From JBGUVL01 sp964370395 (GTDB lineage: Bacteria > Bacillota_I > Bacilli_A > Erysipelotrichales > Erysipelotrichaceae), in assembly GCA_964370395.1 (NCBI GenBank), contig CAYJIZ010000009.1, positions 1-64,000 on the forward strand: 64,000 bases of DNA, read 5' to 3'. The translations under genes and the position numbers were made by a program. A model generated the notes under the pieces. It had not been told where the DNA came from. It ran no database searches and was given only the letters and a program-made list of their open reading frames with translations. Of this stretch, positions 9,043 through 16,144 are shown piece after piece (position 1 is the stretch's first letter; each line of letters opens with the position of its first letter).

Positions 9043-9624
9043 ATGAATTTACATACCTTTTTAGTAGAAATGGACAAACAACAAGAAATTGTAGAAGGAG
9101 ATGAAGTGTTTGCTTATATGCATAAAGCTGCACAAGTGGCACTTAAGCAATGTGCTAAATTGAATCAAAAGTATCATTCTCCAGCAAAGATAACACGACT
9201 ACTAACAAAGATAACGGGAAAAGAAGTAGATCCAAGTGTACGATTGTTTCCTCCGTTTTATAGCGACTTTGGGAAAAACATCACCTTTGGTAAGAATGTT
9301 TTTATCAATTCCGGTTGTCGATTTCAAGACCAAGGTAAAATTGTGATTGAGGATGGTTGTTTGATTGGACACAATGTTGTACTTGCGACATTGAATCATT
9401 CGTTACCTGCAAAGAAGCGAGGGAATATCCTACCTGGTAAAATTCATATTAAGAAAAATGTGTGGATTGGTGCAAATGCAACAATCTTAGCAAATGTTAC
9501 GATTAATGAAGGAGCAATTATCGCTGCAGGCGCAGTGGTAAACAAAGATGTCGATGCCCATACAATTGTGGGTGGGGTTCCAGCTAAAGTAATCAAAAAG
9601 ATAGAGAGGGATAAAAATGAGTAA
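9043..9624 (+). CDS. Maltose/galactoside O-acetyltransferase-like hexapeptide enzyme
   Basis: This 193-residue protein is a LacA/Maa-type sugar O-acetyltransferase. It has an N-terminal helical cap and the motif PFYSDFGKNITFGKN. Left-handed beta-helix hexapeptide repeats follow, with the catalytic histidine near residue 119 (LNHS), and the chain ends with GGVPAKVIKK. It would transfer acetyl from acetyl-CoA to a small acceptor. A strong GGGAGG ribosome binding site precedes the ATG. It overlaps the next gene by eight bases and is the first gene of the operon divergent from the LysR regulator. The true acceptor is unknown. Confidence 0.88.
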   Translation: MNLHTFLVEMDKQQEIVEGDEVFAYMHKAAQVALKQCAKLNQKYHSPAKITRLLTKITGKEVDPSVRLFPPFYSDFGKNITFGKNVFINSGCRFQDQGKIVIEDGCLIGHNVVLATLNHSLPAKKRGNILPGKIHIKKNVWIGANATILANVTINEGAIIAAGAVVNKDVDAHTIVGGVPAKVIKKIERDKNE

Positions 9625-10156
9625 AAAAGTGATGATTATAAGTTCAAGTGCTAGAGTGAATGGAAACTCTAGTCAATTAGCACAAGCATTGCAAGAAGGG
9701 GCAAAAGCAAGTGGAAACGAAGTGACGTTAGTTCATCTTGCGAAACAAGAAGTAAAGTTTTGCATCGGGTGTTTGTCTTGTCAAAAGACACATCGTTGCG
9801 TACTAAATGATAGTGTAGAAAATATCTTACAAACAATGCGGCAAGCAGATGTAATCGTGTATGCTACACCTGTTTATTTTTATGAAATGAGTGGTTTGTT
9901 GAAGACCTTTTTGGATCGAAGCAATCCATTGTATGGACAATCTTATCAATTTAAAAAAGTATATTTGTTGGCGAGTGCAGCGGACGATGGTGAAGATGTA
10001 TTCGTTCAAACAATCAATGGGTTAAAAGGTTGGGTGCGCTGTTTTAGTGGTGTCACTTACGAAGGTGGTGTTATGGCAGGTGGCGTCAGTGATTGTGGGG
10101 ATGTTCAACAACACAAAGCGCTTCAAGAAGCGTACGCATTGGGAAGATCGATATAA
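9617..10156 (+). CDS. NAD(P)H-dependent FMN reductase / flavodoxin-fold protein
   Basis: This 179-residue protein has a flavodoxin-like fold. The N-terminal SSSARVNGNSSQLAQ segment is the FMN phosphate loop, and ATPVYFYEMSGLLKTFLDR is the second signature. A cysteine cluster (C-x2-C-x2-C-x5-C in CIGCLSCQKTHRC) resembles iron-sulfur flavoproteins and YwqN-type reductases. It probably transfers electrons from NAD(P)H to a quinone or other acceptor. It overlaps the acetyltransferase gene by eight bases, and its stop codon overlaps the next start, so the operon is tightly coupled. Confidence 0.87.
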   Translation: MSKKVMIISSSARVNGNSSQLAQALQEGAKASGNEVTLVHLAKQEVKFCIGCLSCQKTHRCVLNDSVENILQTMRQADVIVYATPVYFYEMSGLLKTFLDRSNPLYGQSYQFKKVYLLASAADDGEDVFVQTINGLKGWVRCFSGVTYEGGVMAGGVSDCGDVQQHKALQEAYALGRSI

Positions 10157-10587
10157 TGAAAAAGATTTGGTTTGTTTTGGTGCTATTTTGTATGGCTTGT
10201 GCAAGCGAGCAATCTCAAGAGGAGCAAATGAAAAGTAGGAATCATAATGAGAGAGTAATTGCAATTAGTGTGGATAAGCAAGTTTATGAAGTTACATTGA
10301 TTGCGAGTGATGCGAGTGAACAATTTATTCAACAGCTACCACTTCAACTTTCAATGGAAGACTTAAACAATAATGAGAAATTTGCTTATTTAAAAGTGCC
10401 GATAAGTAGCAAACCTAAAACAATGTCGCAAATTAAGAAGGGTGATCTTATGTTATATGGGGAAGATTGCCTGGTCTTGTTTTATGAAGACAATAGTTCA
10501 AATTATGCTTATACAAAGCTTGCGCATATCGAAGATTTAGACGAATTAGATAGTGGTAATATTTTTGTGAAAATACAACCAAAATAA
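10156..10587 (+). CDS. Cyclophilin-like fold protein with N-terminal signal
   Basis: This 143-residue protein has an N-terminal hydrophobic stretch ending near FCMAC (a possible but imperfect lipobox). It is followed by a cyclophilin-like domain of the type often encoded beside flavodoxins. Diagnostic segments are LPLQLSMEDLN, KFAYLKVPI and GDLMLYGEDCLVLFYED. The start at 10156 (TAATG overlap with the preceding stop) gives a signal peptide. A longer frame from 10093 lies inside the flavoprotein gene and is rejected. It is likely a surface or lipid-anchored partner of the flavoprotein, but no activity is known for this family. Confidence 0.8.
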   Translation: MKKIWFVLVLFCMACASEQSQEEQMKSRNHNERVIAISVDKQVYEVTLIASDASEQFIQQLPLQLSMEDLNNNEKFAYLKVPISSKPKTMSQIKKGDLMLYGEDCLVLFYEDNSSNYAYTKLAHIEDLDELDSGNIFVKIQPK

Positions 10588-10683
10588 AAGGAAAAAATAT
10601 CCATAACTTCATGAACTTTTGTATCTTTATCAGAGCAAATAGTGTAAACTATTACTGTAGGTTTTTCAGTAAAAAGGAGAGAA

Positions 10684-11871
10684 ATGGTTATGGATATAAA
10701 ACAATCGTATCGTAAGTCTACTATTCGATTAACTCCAGAACAAAAAGATAAGTTTAATCACTATATACCAAAAAAAGTATACCAAACAGAGAAGAATGTA
10801 ACGATCCTAATGGCGTTGTCACAACTTGCGATGATGTCGATGTATTTATTTGGGTATCGCGATATTTTCTATAGTCAACGTTCTGTCATTTATTTTAGTT
10901 TGTATACTTTTTTATTTGTAAGCTCATGCGTTGCGATTATTACGTATTGGTATACTGTAAAAAACAGTAAAATTATGGCGTTCTTATGGGTACGTCGTAT
11001 TTTTGCGTTATGTTTATCCATTTGGATTTTGGGTATTTCTTATGTTGAACAATTGGGTGGGAACTCCATTACGGTATATTTTTATTTCATTCCAACCTTA
11101 GCTGCCATGATGATGTTGACATCGAAAGAAAGTATTCTACTTTTTTTGTTGACTTGGATTGGTTTAATCATTATTATTTTTACAGTAGGAGCACATTTTC
11201 ATGATGTGTTTGGGGATATTGTAAATAGCTTTTTTGTAACGGTACTAGCCGTTTACATCTCGTATCGCTATTATCGAAGTACAGCAATCGAGTTTGTCGA
11301 TCGCGATATCATTAAGTCACAATACGAAGAAATCGAAAATAAAAACATTTTATTACAACGTCTTGTACATGTGGATCAATTAACGGATTTATACAATCGT
11401 CATTATTTGATTCAATCGATTTATCCTCATTTTGAACAATTACGCAAAGAGCGATATTATGGTGTTTTATTAATGAGTGATATCGATTATTTTAAACAAT
11501 TTAACGATACGTATGGACACACCAAAGGGGATGAATGCATCCAATTAATTGCAAGTAAATTAAAAGAAGTATGCAAGCAAGAAGATGCCATTGCGATTCG
11601 TTTTGGTGGAGAAGAGTTCTTAATGATAAAGTTTAGTGAAACAAAAATTGATGCGACTTCGTTAGCGCAACGTATATTGTGTGGAATACGTGAGAGCCAA
11701 ATTCAAAGAGAGGATACGGCGCAACGTTATGTAAGTATTAGTTTGGGAGTATGGGAAGGTTGTTTACAAGATATTGAAGGAATCGAACAAGGGATAAAGC
11801 TGGCTGATGATGCCCTATATGCAGCGAAGAAACAAGGAAGGAATCGTATTGTATATGCCACTCAAAAATAA
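10684..11871 (+). CDS. Membrane-bound GGDEF diguanylate cyclase
   Basis: This 395-residue protein has about six transmembrane segments in residues 35-200 and a C-terminal GGDEF domain. The DQLTDLYNRHYL start of the domain, the DIDYFKQFNDTYGH metal site and the catalytic FGGEEFL (GGEEF form) are intact. It should therefore make cyclic di-GMP. The residues five positions before GGEEF read KQED rather than RxxD, so product inhibition through the I-site is unlikely. An AAGGAG ribosome binding site favours the ATG at 10684. The gene has its own upstream gap of about 95 bases. No PilZ or EAL protein is in the window. Confidence 0.93.
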   Translation: MVMDIKQSYRKSTIRLTPEQKDKFNHYIPKKVYQTEKNVTILMALSQLAMMSMYLFGYRDIFYSQRSVIYFSLYTFLFVSSCVAIITYWYTVKNSKIMAFLWVRRIFALCLSIWILGISYVEQLGGNSITVYFYFIPTLAAMMMLTSKESILLFLLTWIGLIIIIFTVGAHFHDVFGDIVNSFFVTVLAVYISYRYYRSTAIEFVDRDIIKSQYEEIENKNILLQRLVHVDQLTDLYNRHYLIQSIYPHFEQLRKERYYGVLLMSDIDYFKQFNDTYGHTKGDECIQLIASKLKEVCKQEDAIAIRFGGEEFLMIKFSETKIDATSLAQRILCGIRESQIQREDTAQRYVSISLGVWEGCLQDIEGIEQGIKLADDALYAAKKQGRNRIVYATQK

Positions 11872-11883
11872 GGAGTCAAGTGA

Positions 11884-12390
11884 ATGCCGATATCAGAAAT
11901 GAATACAATTGTTATTGCGTTAGCGAGAGAAGAAGACTTGGATGCAATCATCGCCTTAGAACAGCTATGTTTTCCAGCAAATGAAGCAGCAAGTCCTGAT
12001 ACAATTAAAGAACGCTTTCAACAATTTCCTGAATGCTTTTTGGTAGCAAAAAGAAAAGGAGAAGTGTTAGGTTTTATTAATGGTGCTTGCAGTGATGCAA
12101 AGATTTTAGAAGATGCGATGTATCACGATGCCACACTTCATAATGAAGAAGGGAAGTACCAATGTGTATTTGGATTGGATGTACATCCAGACTACCAACG
12201 TCAAAAGATTGCTAGTAAGTTATTAGCGCATTTTATCTCTTTGGCGAAAGCATATGGTAGAAAAGGGATGGTATTGACTTGTAAGTCTTACCTGATCCCG
12301 TTTTATGAATCATTCGATTTTAAATGCTTAGGTGTTTCTAAATCAACACATGGAGACAGTGAATGGAATGATATGTTATTAACATGGTAA
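11884..12390 (+). CDS. GNAT-family N-acetyltransferase (AANAT-like)
   Basis: This 168-residue protein is a GNAT acetyltransferase. It has the N-terminal REEDLDAIIALEQLCFP segment, the acetyl-CoA loop HPDYQRQKIASKLL, and LTCKSYLIPFYESFDF near the end. The pattern resembles arylalkylamine N-acetyltransferase relatives, which acetylate small amines. It starts 13 bases after the diguanylate cyclase stop codon and is probably cotranscribed. Its substrate cannot be told from sequence. Confidence 0.85.
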   Translation: MPISEMNTIVIALAREEDLDAIIALEQLCFPANEAASPDTIKERFQQFPECFLVAKRKGEVLGFINGACSDAKILEDAMYHDATLHNEEGKYQCVFGLDVHPDYQRQKIASKLLAHFISLAKAYGRKGMVLTCKSYLIPFYESFDFKCLGVSKSTHGDSEWNDMLLTW

Positions 12391-12427
12391 AAAAAACATT
12401 CTCGCTTATGCAGCGGGAATGTTTTTT
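12391..12427. terminator. Bidirectional terminator between GNAT and flavodiiron genes
   Basis: A 15-bp stem (AAAAAACATTCTCGC with GCGGGAATGTTTTTT, one G-T pair) around a TTATGCA loop lies between convergent genes. A and T runs flank both sides. The end of the flavodiiron gene lies inside it. Confidence 0.9.
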
Positions 12428-13611
12428 ACGTGTTCAATAAAGTTTGAAGCATACGCTTTTACTTCTTCAATTTGCGCATCACTCATTTTAAATTTAATGC
12501 GTAATCCTTCATCGATTACTTCCATTTTTTGTTGTTTTAGACGAGCGATTAAATTAGGTACCGCTTCACCAGTCCAACCATAGCTTCCAAAAGCACTCAC
12601 TAATTTTTTACCATGATAGCAACTTAAGATTTGATTCATCACCTCATAAATTGGTGGCAATGCATCATTTAGTAAAGTAGGACAACCATATAAGATAATA
12701 TCAGCAGCGATCATCTTGTCGATAACCATCGCTTTATCGCTTTCTACTAAGTCGTACATTTCACATACAATACCGGCTTCTTGAAACGCATCATGAATGA
12801 TTTGCGCCATTTGTTTTGTATATCCATAAGCACTCACATAAGGAATGACAGCATGGATTGCTTCTTTTTTTGTAGGTGTAGCAAATGCGATATAGTTTTC
12901 AATCGTTGTCTCAATATCACAATCGATAACAGGTCCATGTCCTGGTGCGATTAGTGAAATAGGCAATGTTTTAATTTTATCCATCGCTTTTAAGATAAAA
13001 GGTTTGAATGGCCCCATGATCATTGTTGTGTAGTAATCAAATCCTTCTTTGTAGTCCGCTTTGTTTTCTACGCTAGATAATAACACCTTATCATGTGCGT
13101 AATGTGCACCAAAGGAATCACAAGTAACCAATATTTGATCTTCCACTAAATATGTATACATCGTATCTGGCCAATGCAAATTAGGTGTGCTTATAAAACG
13201 AAGTGTTTTATTTCCTATTTGTATTTCTTCGTTGTCTTTTACTGTTTGTACTTTAAAATCATCGTTGATGATTTCTTTTAAATACAAGTTAGCAACCACA
13301 CTAGTGATAAGTGTGATCGAAGGGTTTAATGCCAATAGTTTCGCAATGCTACCACTATGATCTGGTTCTGTATGATTGCATACGATATATTTTACATCTT
13401 CAATGCTTGCGACTGCATTAATGTGTTCGATGTATTCATCAAAAAATTTCTCTTTTACACTTTCAAACAACACCACTCCCTCACTTGTTTTCAACAAGTA
13501 AGAATTGTACGTTGTTCCAAATTTTGTTTCCATAATAATATCGAAAACACGCAATTGTGGATCTTGTGCACCGATCCAATAAAAATCTTCATTTAATTGA
13601 ACTACATTCAT
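12406..13611 (-). CDS. Flavodiiron protein (A-type flavoprotein, O2/NO reductase)
   Basis: This 401-residue protein has an N-terminal metallo-beta-lactamase-like diiron domain and a C-terminal flavodoxin domain. Visible diiron ligands are in HTEPDH (H-x-E-x-D-H), NLHWPDTM, CDSFGAHY and APGHGPV. The FMN domain begins around residue 256 with PYVSAYGYTKQMAQ. Such enzymes reduce oxygen to water (or NO to N2O) in anaerobes, usually with electrons from rubredoxin; a rubredoxin gene lies at 30460-30618. Its promoter is clear upstream. It is transcribed alone. Confidence 0.95.
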   Translation of the reverse strand: MNVVQLNEDFYWIGAQDPQLRVFDIIMETKFGTTYNSYLLKTSEGVVLFESVKEKFFDEYIEHINAVASIEDVKYIVCNHTEPDHSGSIAKLLALNPSITLITSVVANLYLKEIINDDFKVQTVKDNEEIQIGNKTLRFISTPNLHWPDTMYTYLVEDQILVTCDSFGAHYAHDKVLLSSVENKADYKEGFDYYTTMIMGPFKPFILKAMDKIKTLPISLIAPGHGPVIDCDIETTIENYIAFATPTKKEAIHAVIPYVSAYGYTKQMAQIIHDAFQEAGIVCEMYDLVESDKAMVIDKMIAADIILYGCPTLLNDALPPIYEVMNQILSCYHGKKLVSAFGSYGWTGEAVPNLIARLKQQKMEVIDEGLRIKFKMSDAQIEEVKAYASNFIEHVKNIPAA

Positions 13612-13638
13612 GTTTTTACCTCGCTATTTTCCACTCTA

Positions 13639-13667
13639 ATTATATGCAATTCATGGCGAATACTCAA
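13639..13667 (-). promoter_or_regulatory. Promoter of the flavodiiron gene
   Basis: On the minus strand TTGAGT (13662-13667) and TATAAT (13639-13644) are separated by 17 bases, upstream of the flavodiiron start codon with its GCGAGG ribosome binding site. Confidence 0.75.
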
Positions 13668-13688
13668 TCCTTTTGCACCATTTTAAAA

Positions 13689-13718
13689 GGGATACGTAAA
13701 AAATATTTTACGTATCCC
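13689..13718 (-). terminator. Terminator of the small membrane protein gene
   Basis: A perfect 13-bp inverted repeat (GGGATACGTAAAA with TTTTACGTATCCC, AATA loop) lies 24 bases downstream of the small gene's stop. On the minus strand it is followed by TTTT. Confidence 0.8.
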
Positions 13719-13742
13719 TCAGCATTGTTTTATAAGCAGTGA

Positions 13743-13928
13743 TTAATTAAAATTATCACTTACATTTGTGTTATCAAACTGTTCGATCATTTCTTCTTGA
13801 ACAGCTAATGCATTATTATAAAAACGGTCTTGAAAGAAATTACCGATAAGTGAAATGATAGCCACAAGTGAGATAAACAAGATATAACAGTTTTTCACAT
13901 TTATTTTACGTTGTTTAATGATTCTCAT
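13743..13928 (-). CDS. 61-residue single-span membrane protein, candidate SOS-type division inhibitor
   Basis: This small protein has a basic N-terminus (MRIIKQRKINVK), one transmembrane segment at about residues 14-32, and an acidic, Gln/Asn-rich outer tail of about 28 residues. A perfect AAGGAGG ribosome binding site precedes the ATG. It has a near-consensus promoter and its own terminator, so it is a real gene. It is divergent from a LexA-like repressor, with operator copies over its promoter. Layout and topology recall YneA of Bacillus and SosA of Staphylococcus, small membrane division inhibitors induced by DNA damage. No sequence similarity to them is claimed, and it lacks a LysM domain. 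The function is inferred. Confidence 0.8.
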   Translation of the reverse strand: MRIIKQRKINVKNCYILFISLVAIISLIGNFFQDRFYNNALAVQEEMIEQFDNTNVSDNFN

Positions 13929-13944
13929 ATACGTTTCCTCCTTG

Positions 13945-13963
13945 TGTAGAATATCTGTCTACA
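13945..13963. promoter_or_regulatory. Operator 1 of the LexA-like repressor
   Basis: The 19-bp site is TGTAGA-N7-TCTACA, a perfect 6-bp inverted repeat. It lies at about the transcription start of the small membrane protein gene. The same spacing and arms recur in operators 2 and 3. Confidence 0.75.
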
Positions 13964-13969
13964 TTTCAT

Positions 13970-13998
13970 ATTTTAGACTCTTGTTGACGTTTTGTCAA
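13970..13998 (-). promoter_or_regulatory. Promoter of the small membrane protein gene
   Basis: On the minus strand TTGACA (13993-13998, consensus) and TAAAAT (13970-13975) are separated by exactly 17 bases. The -35 box is embedded in operator 2, and operator 1 sits just downstream of the -10, so a bound repressor would block it twice. Confidence 0.82.
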
Positions 13999-14000
13999 CA
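13982..14000. promoter_or_regulatory. Operator 2 of the LexA-like repressor
   Basis: The 19-bp site is TGTTGA-N7-TCAACA. The inverted repeat extends to TTGTTGAC/GTCAACAA (13981-14001). It overlaps the -35 box of the divergent small gene. Confidence 0.8.
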
Positions 14001-14013
14001 ATTTTGAATAAAA

Positions 14014-14032
14014 TGTTGAAAATATTTCTACA
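14014..14032. promoter_or_regulatory. Operator 3 of the LexA-like repressor
   Basis: The 19-bp site is TGTTGA-N7-TCTACA, with five of six arm positions symmetric. It overlaps the proposed -35 box and spacer of the repressor's own promoter, consistent with autoregulation. Confidence 0.7.
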
Positions 14033-14043
14033 TTTGATAAAAT
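14016..14043 (+). promoter_or_regulatory. Promoter of the LexA-like repressor gene
   Basis: TTGAAA (14016-14021) and TAAAAT (14038-14043) are separated by 16 bases, 26 bases upstream of the ATG. A GGAGG ribosome binding site lies between. Operator 3 covers the -35 box. Confidence 0.65.
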
Positions 14044-14068
14044 AAAGATAGAAGTTGGAGGTAATCAG

Positions 14069-14710
14069 ATGAAATCAGTAGGCCAAAGAATACGCGAACG
14101 TCGTGAATCGTTACAGATGTCACAAGAAGAATTAGCTTTAAAATTAGGATATAAGTCACGTTCCTCAATTAATAAAATTGAAATTGATGGACGAAGTGTT
14201 CCTCAAAATAAGATTAAGGAAATTGCAGATGCATTACAAACCACACCCGCTTTTATTATGGGGTGGGAAGAAGAAGTAAAAGTTGTTCCACAATTTAGTG
14301 AAGATAGCTTTTTACGCATTCCACTTTACGAAGGATTGTCTTGTGGAACAGGTGCCTACATAGATGAGGCAGCAGCCGATTTTATAACGATACCAGGAAG
14401 CATGCTTCGCACAAATAAAGAGTACTTTGCGAATTATGCGAGTGGCGATAGTATGATTAATCAAAATATCAACGATGGTGATTTAATGATTTTTGAAAGA
14501 GTGAATACGATTGAAAATGGACAAGTAGGAAGTTTTATCCTCGATGGACAAGAAGCAACATGTAAGATATTTAAACGCGATAGCAAAACAGGTTTAATTA
14601 TGTTGTTGCCAGCGAACAATGCCTACGATCCGATTGCGATTGAAAAAGACAATGCGAATTTTAGAGTTGTTGGGAAACTTGCTCTTGTGATTAATAATCG
14701 TCAAAACTAA
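14069..14710 (+). CDS. LexA/HdiR-like self-cleaving repressor (XRE HTH + S24 peptidase)
   Basis: This 213-residue protein has an XRE-type helix-turn-helix (about residues 5-65) and a C-terminal S24 LexA-type peptidase domain. The proposed cleavage site is Cys92-Gly93 (SCGTG), the catalytic serine is Ser128 (GDSM) and the lysine is Lys166 (ATCK). Spacings of 36 and 38 residues match E. coli LexA (Ala84, Ser119, Lys156) and UmuD, which is also cut at Cys-Gly. It should repress until RecA filaments trigger self-cleavage. Three 19-bp operators lie upstream. It resembles HdiR of Lactococcus; canonical LexA instead has a winged helix. A prophage remnant is possible, but no phage genes are nearby. 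Confidence 0.9.
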   Translation: MKSVGQRIRERRESLQMSQEELALKLGYKSRSSINKIEIDGRSVPQNKIKEIADALQTTPAFIMGWEEEVKVVPQFSEDSFLRIPLYEGLSCGTGAYIDEAAADFITIPGSMLRTNKEYFANYASGDSMINQNINDGDLMIFERVNTIENGQVGSFILDGQEATCKIFKRDSKTGLIMLLPANNAYDPIAIEKDNANFRVVGKLALVINNRQN

Positions 14711-14738
14711 GTGATAAGCTATGCTTATCGCTTTTTTT
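14711..14738. terminator. Terminator after the LexA-like repressor gene
   Basis: GTGATAAGC pairs with GCTTATCGC (one G-T pair) around a TAT loop and is followed by seven Ts. It directly follows the repressor stop codon and reaches the end of the convergent WYL gene. Confidence 0.85.
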
Positions 14739-15690
14739 ATTCATAGCGTTCACTCATTTCTTTGATTTCTAGCGCGATCGCATCTTTAATGTGTTGTGGT
14801 CCGATGACTTTTGCATCTTTTCCCAGTGATAAAATAAAGTTTTTCAAGCGCAATTCTCCCTCCATCATAAAGGTAAGGTGTAACACGTTGTTTTTTAATG
14901 TTTTCTCAATGACATTATCTAGTTTCTTTTCGTTGACTAGACGTGCGTGAATTCCATAGATTTCTAACTCGACTTCATGCAAGTCTTTCATTAGCGTATT
15001 CTTCCCAATATGATTTTGCATTTTGAATGTTATGTCTTTACTGAATGCTTGTTTGCTTGTATTGACTTCTTTCATACGTTCTTCAATCACTTTAAAGTAC
15101 TTGTAGTTATGCTCTTTGTTTTTGGTAACGTCATATGCTAATAAGTAGACACCATCACTGCTTACGATGATTTCATAAGGGTGAACACTACGTTCTTCAA
15201 AGGTTTCACTGTGTGTGGAACGATATGTGAATGTGATCATCTTTTGCTTTTGTTGCGCATCTTTAATGACTTCAAGCATCTTGTTTTCGACTTCACTTAA
15301 ATGGTGCTTGGCATCATTTATATATATTGTTTGTGCATTACTATCTTCGTTTTTGTGTTTTGCTTTTACTTTGTTCATCGCACTTTCAAACCCATCGTAA
15401 TAAATAAAGTTTTTTTGTACCTTTAAGTAATCAAGCGCTTCGTTTATCGCTTCCTTCTCTTTGCTAGTAAGGGCAAGGGAAGGGAAGATGCTGTTTTCAT
15501 TTAAACGATATCCACCAAATTTTCCAGTCGTACTTTCAATAAGGTATCCCGCGACTTCTAATTCCTTCTTAAATTCACTTATATTTCTTGGGTTCGTCTC
15601 TAATAGTGTAGCAAGTTCCTCTTTTGAAATAGGTTGCTTGCGACCATATAAGATATGTAACATTTGAATACATAAAGCACTTCGATTCAT
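14737..15690 (-). CDS. WYL-domain transcriptional regulator (YafY type)
   Basis: This 317-residue protein has an N-terminal winged helix-turn-helix (KQPISKEELATLLETNPRNIS) and a central WYL domain around VYLLAYDVTKN. A C-terminal WCX-like region follows. WYL domains sense nucleic-acid or nucleotide ligands and often control DNA-repair, phage-defence or stress genes. An AAGGAG ribosome binding site precedes the ATG. It lies 11 bases after the ankyrin-like gene and is probably cotranscribed with it. No defence system is adjacent, so its target is unknown. Confidence 0.87.
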   Translation of the reverse strand: MNRSALCIQMLHILYGRKQPISKEELATLLETNPRNISEFKKELEVAGYLIESTTGKFGGYRLNENSIFPSLALTSKEKEAINEALDYLKVQKNFIYYDGFESAMNKVKAKHKNEDSNAQTIYINDAKHHLSEVENKMLEVIKDAQQKQKMITFTYRSTHSETFEERSVHPYEIIVSSDGVYLLAYDVTKNKEHNYKYFKVIEERMKEVNTSKQAFSKDITFKMQNHIGKNTLMKDLHEVELEIYGIHARLVNEKKLDNVIEKTLKNNVLHLTFMMEGELRLKNFILSLGKDAKVIGPQHIKDAIALEIKEMSERYE

Positions 15691-15701
15691 ACTTACTCCT
15701 T

Positions 15702-16055
15702 CTAGTGGTGCAAAGCTAAACTGGTTGGCGCAAAGCGATTTGGTAATGCACCAAATTGTCTGCTCTCTTTCATTGCTTTAGGCGTAATACCTAAATAAGC
15801 AAGAGGCCATACCAATTGTCCAATGCCATGTTGCAAAGCAAAGCCAAGCGCTTCGCTTACTTGTGTTGCACCACTTCGTATTAATAATAGAACGATGGCA
15901 TTGTTTTGTAGGTGGACGGCATGAATTAAAATAGGGTATCCATTAAAAATCCAACTTGGGTTGGCTCCCTTTTCAATAATATAAGCCACTCCCTCTACGT
16001 CTTCTTCGTAAACAGCATTTAATAATTCTTTGGCTAATACAGTATCTTTCATCAT
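15702..16055 (-). CDS. Small ankyrin-repeat-like protein
   Basis: This 117-residue protein contains two recognisable ankyrin-like repeats: a VYEEDVEGVAYIIEKGANPS unit and an LIHAVHLQNNAIVLLLIRSGA unit. The C-terminal half is less regular. Such proteins mediate protein contacts and have no predictable catalytic role. A GAGGAG ribosome binding site lies before tandem ATG codons at 16055 and 16052. It is the first gene of a two-gene unit with the WYL regulator. Confidence 0.72.
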   Translation of the reverse strand: MMKDTVLAKELLNAVYEEDVEGVAYIIEKGANPSWIFNGYPILIHAVHLQNNAIVLLLIRSGATQVSEALGFALQHGIGQLVWPLAYLGITPKAMKESRQFGALPNRFAPTSLALHH

Positions 16056-16114
16056 TTGTTTCTCCTCTTCTATGACTAAAGGATACTATATATTGTTACA
16101 TTATTCATGTTACA

Positions 16115-16144
16115 ATAAAAAAGAAAAAAGGTCTATGACCTTTT
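16115..16144 (-). terminator. Terminator of the DedA gene
   Basis: AAAAGGTC pairs with GACCTTTT around a TAT loop. On the minus strand the hairpin is followed by a T-rich tract. It overlaps the DedA stop codon. Confidence 0.75.

Noticed and set aside
8925..9077. N-terminal extension of the LysR regulator
   Set aside because: It covers the divergent promoter region and even the start of the acetyltransferase gene. The canonical first helix begins at 8924 with a good ribosome binding site.
10093..10155. Longer start for the cyclophilin-like gene
   Set aside because: It lies inside the flavoprotein gene; the start at 10156 gives a signal peptide and a standard overlap.
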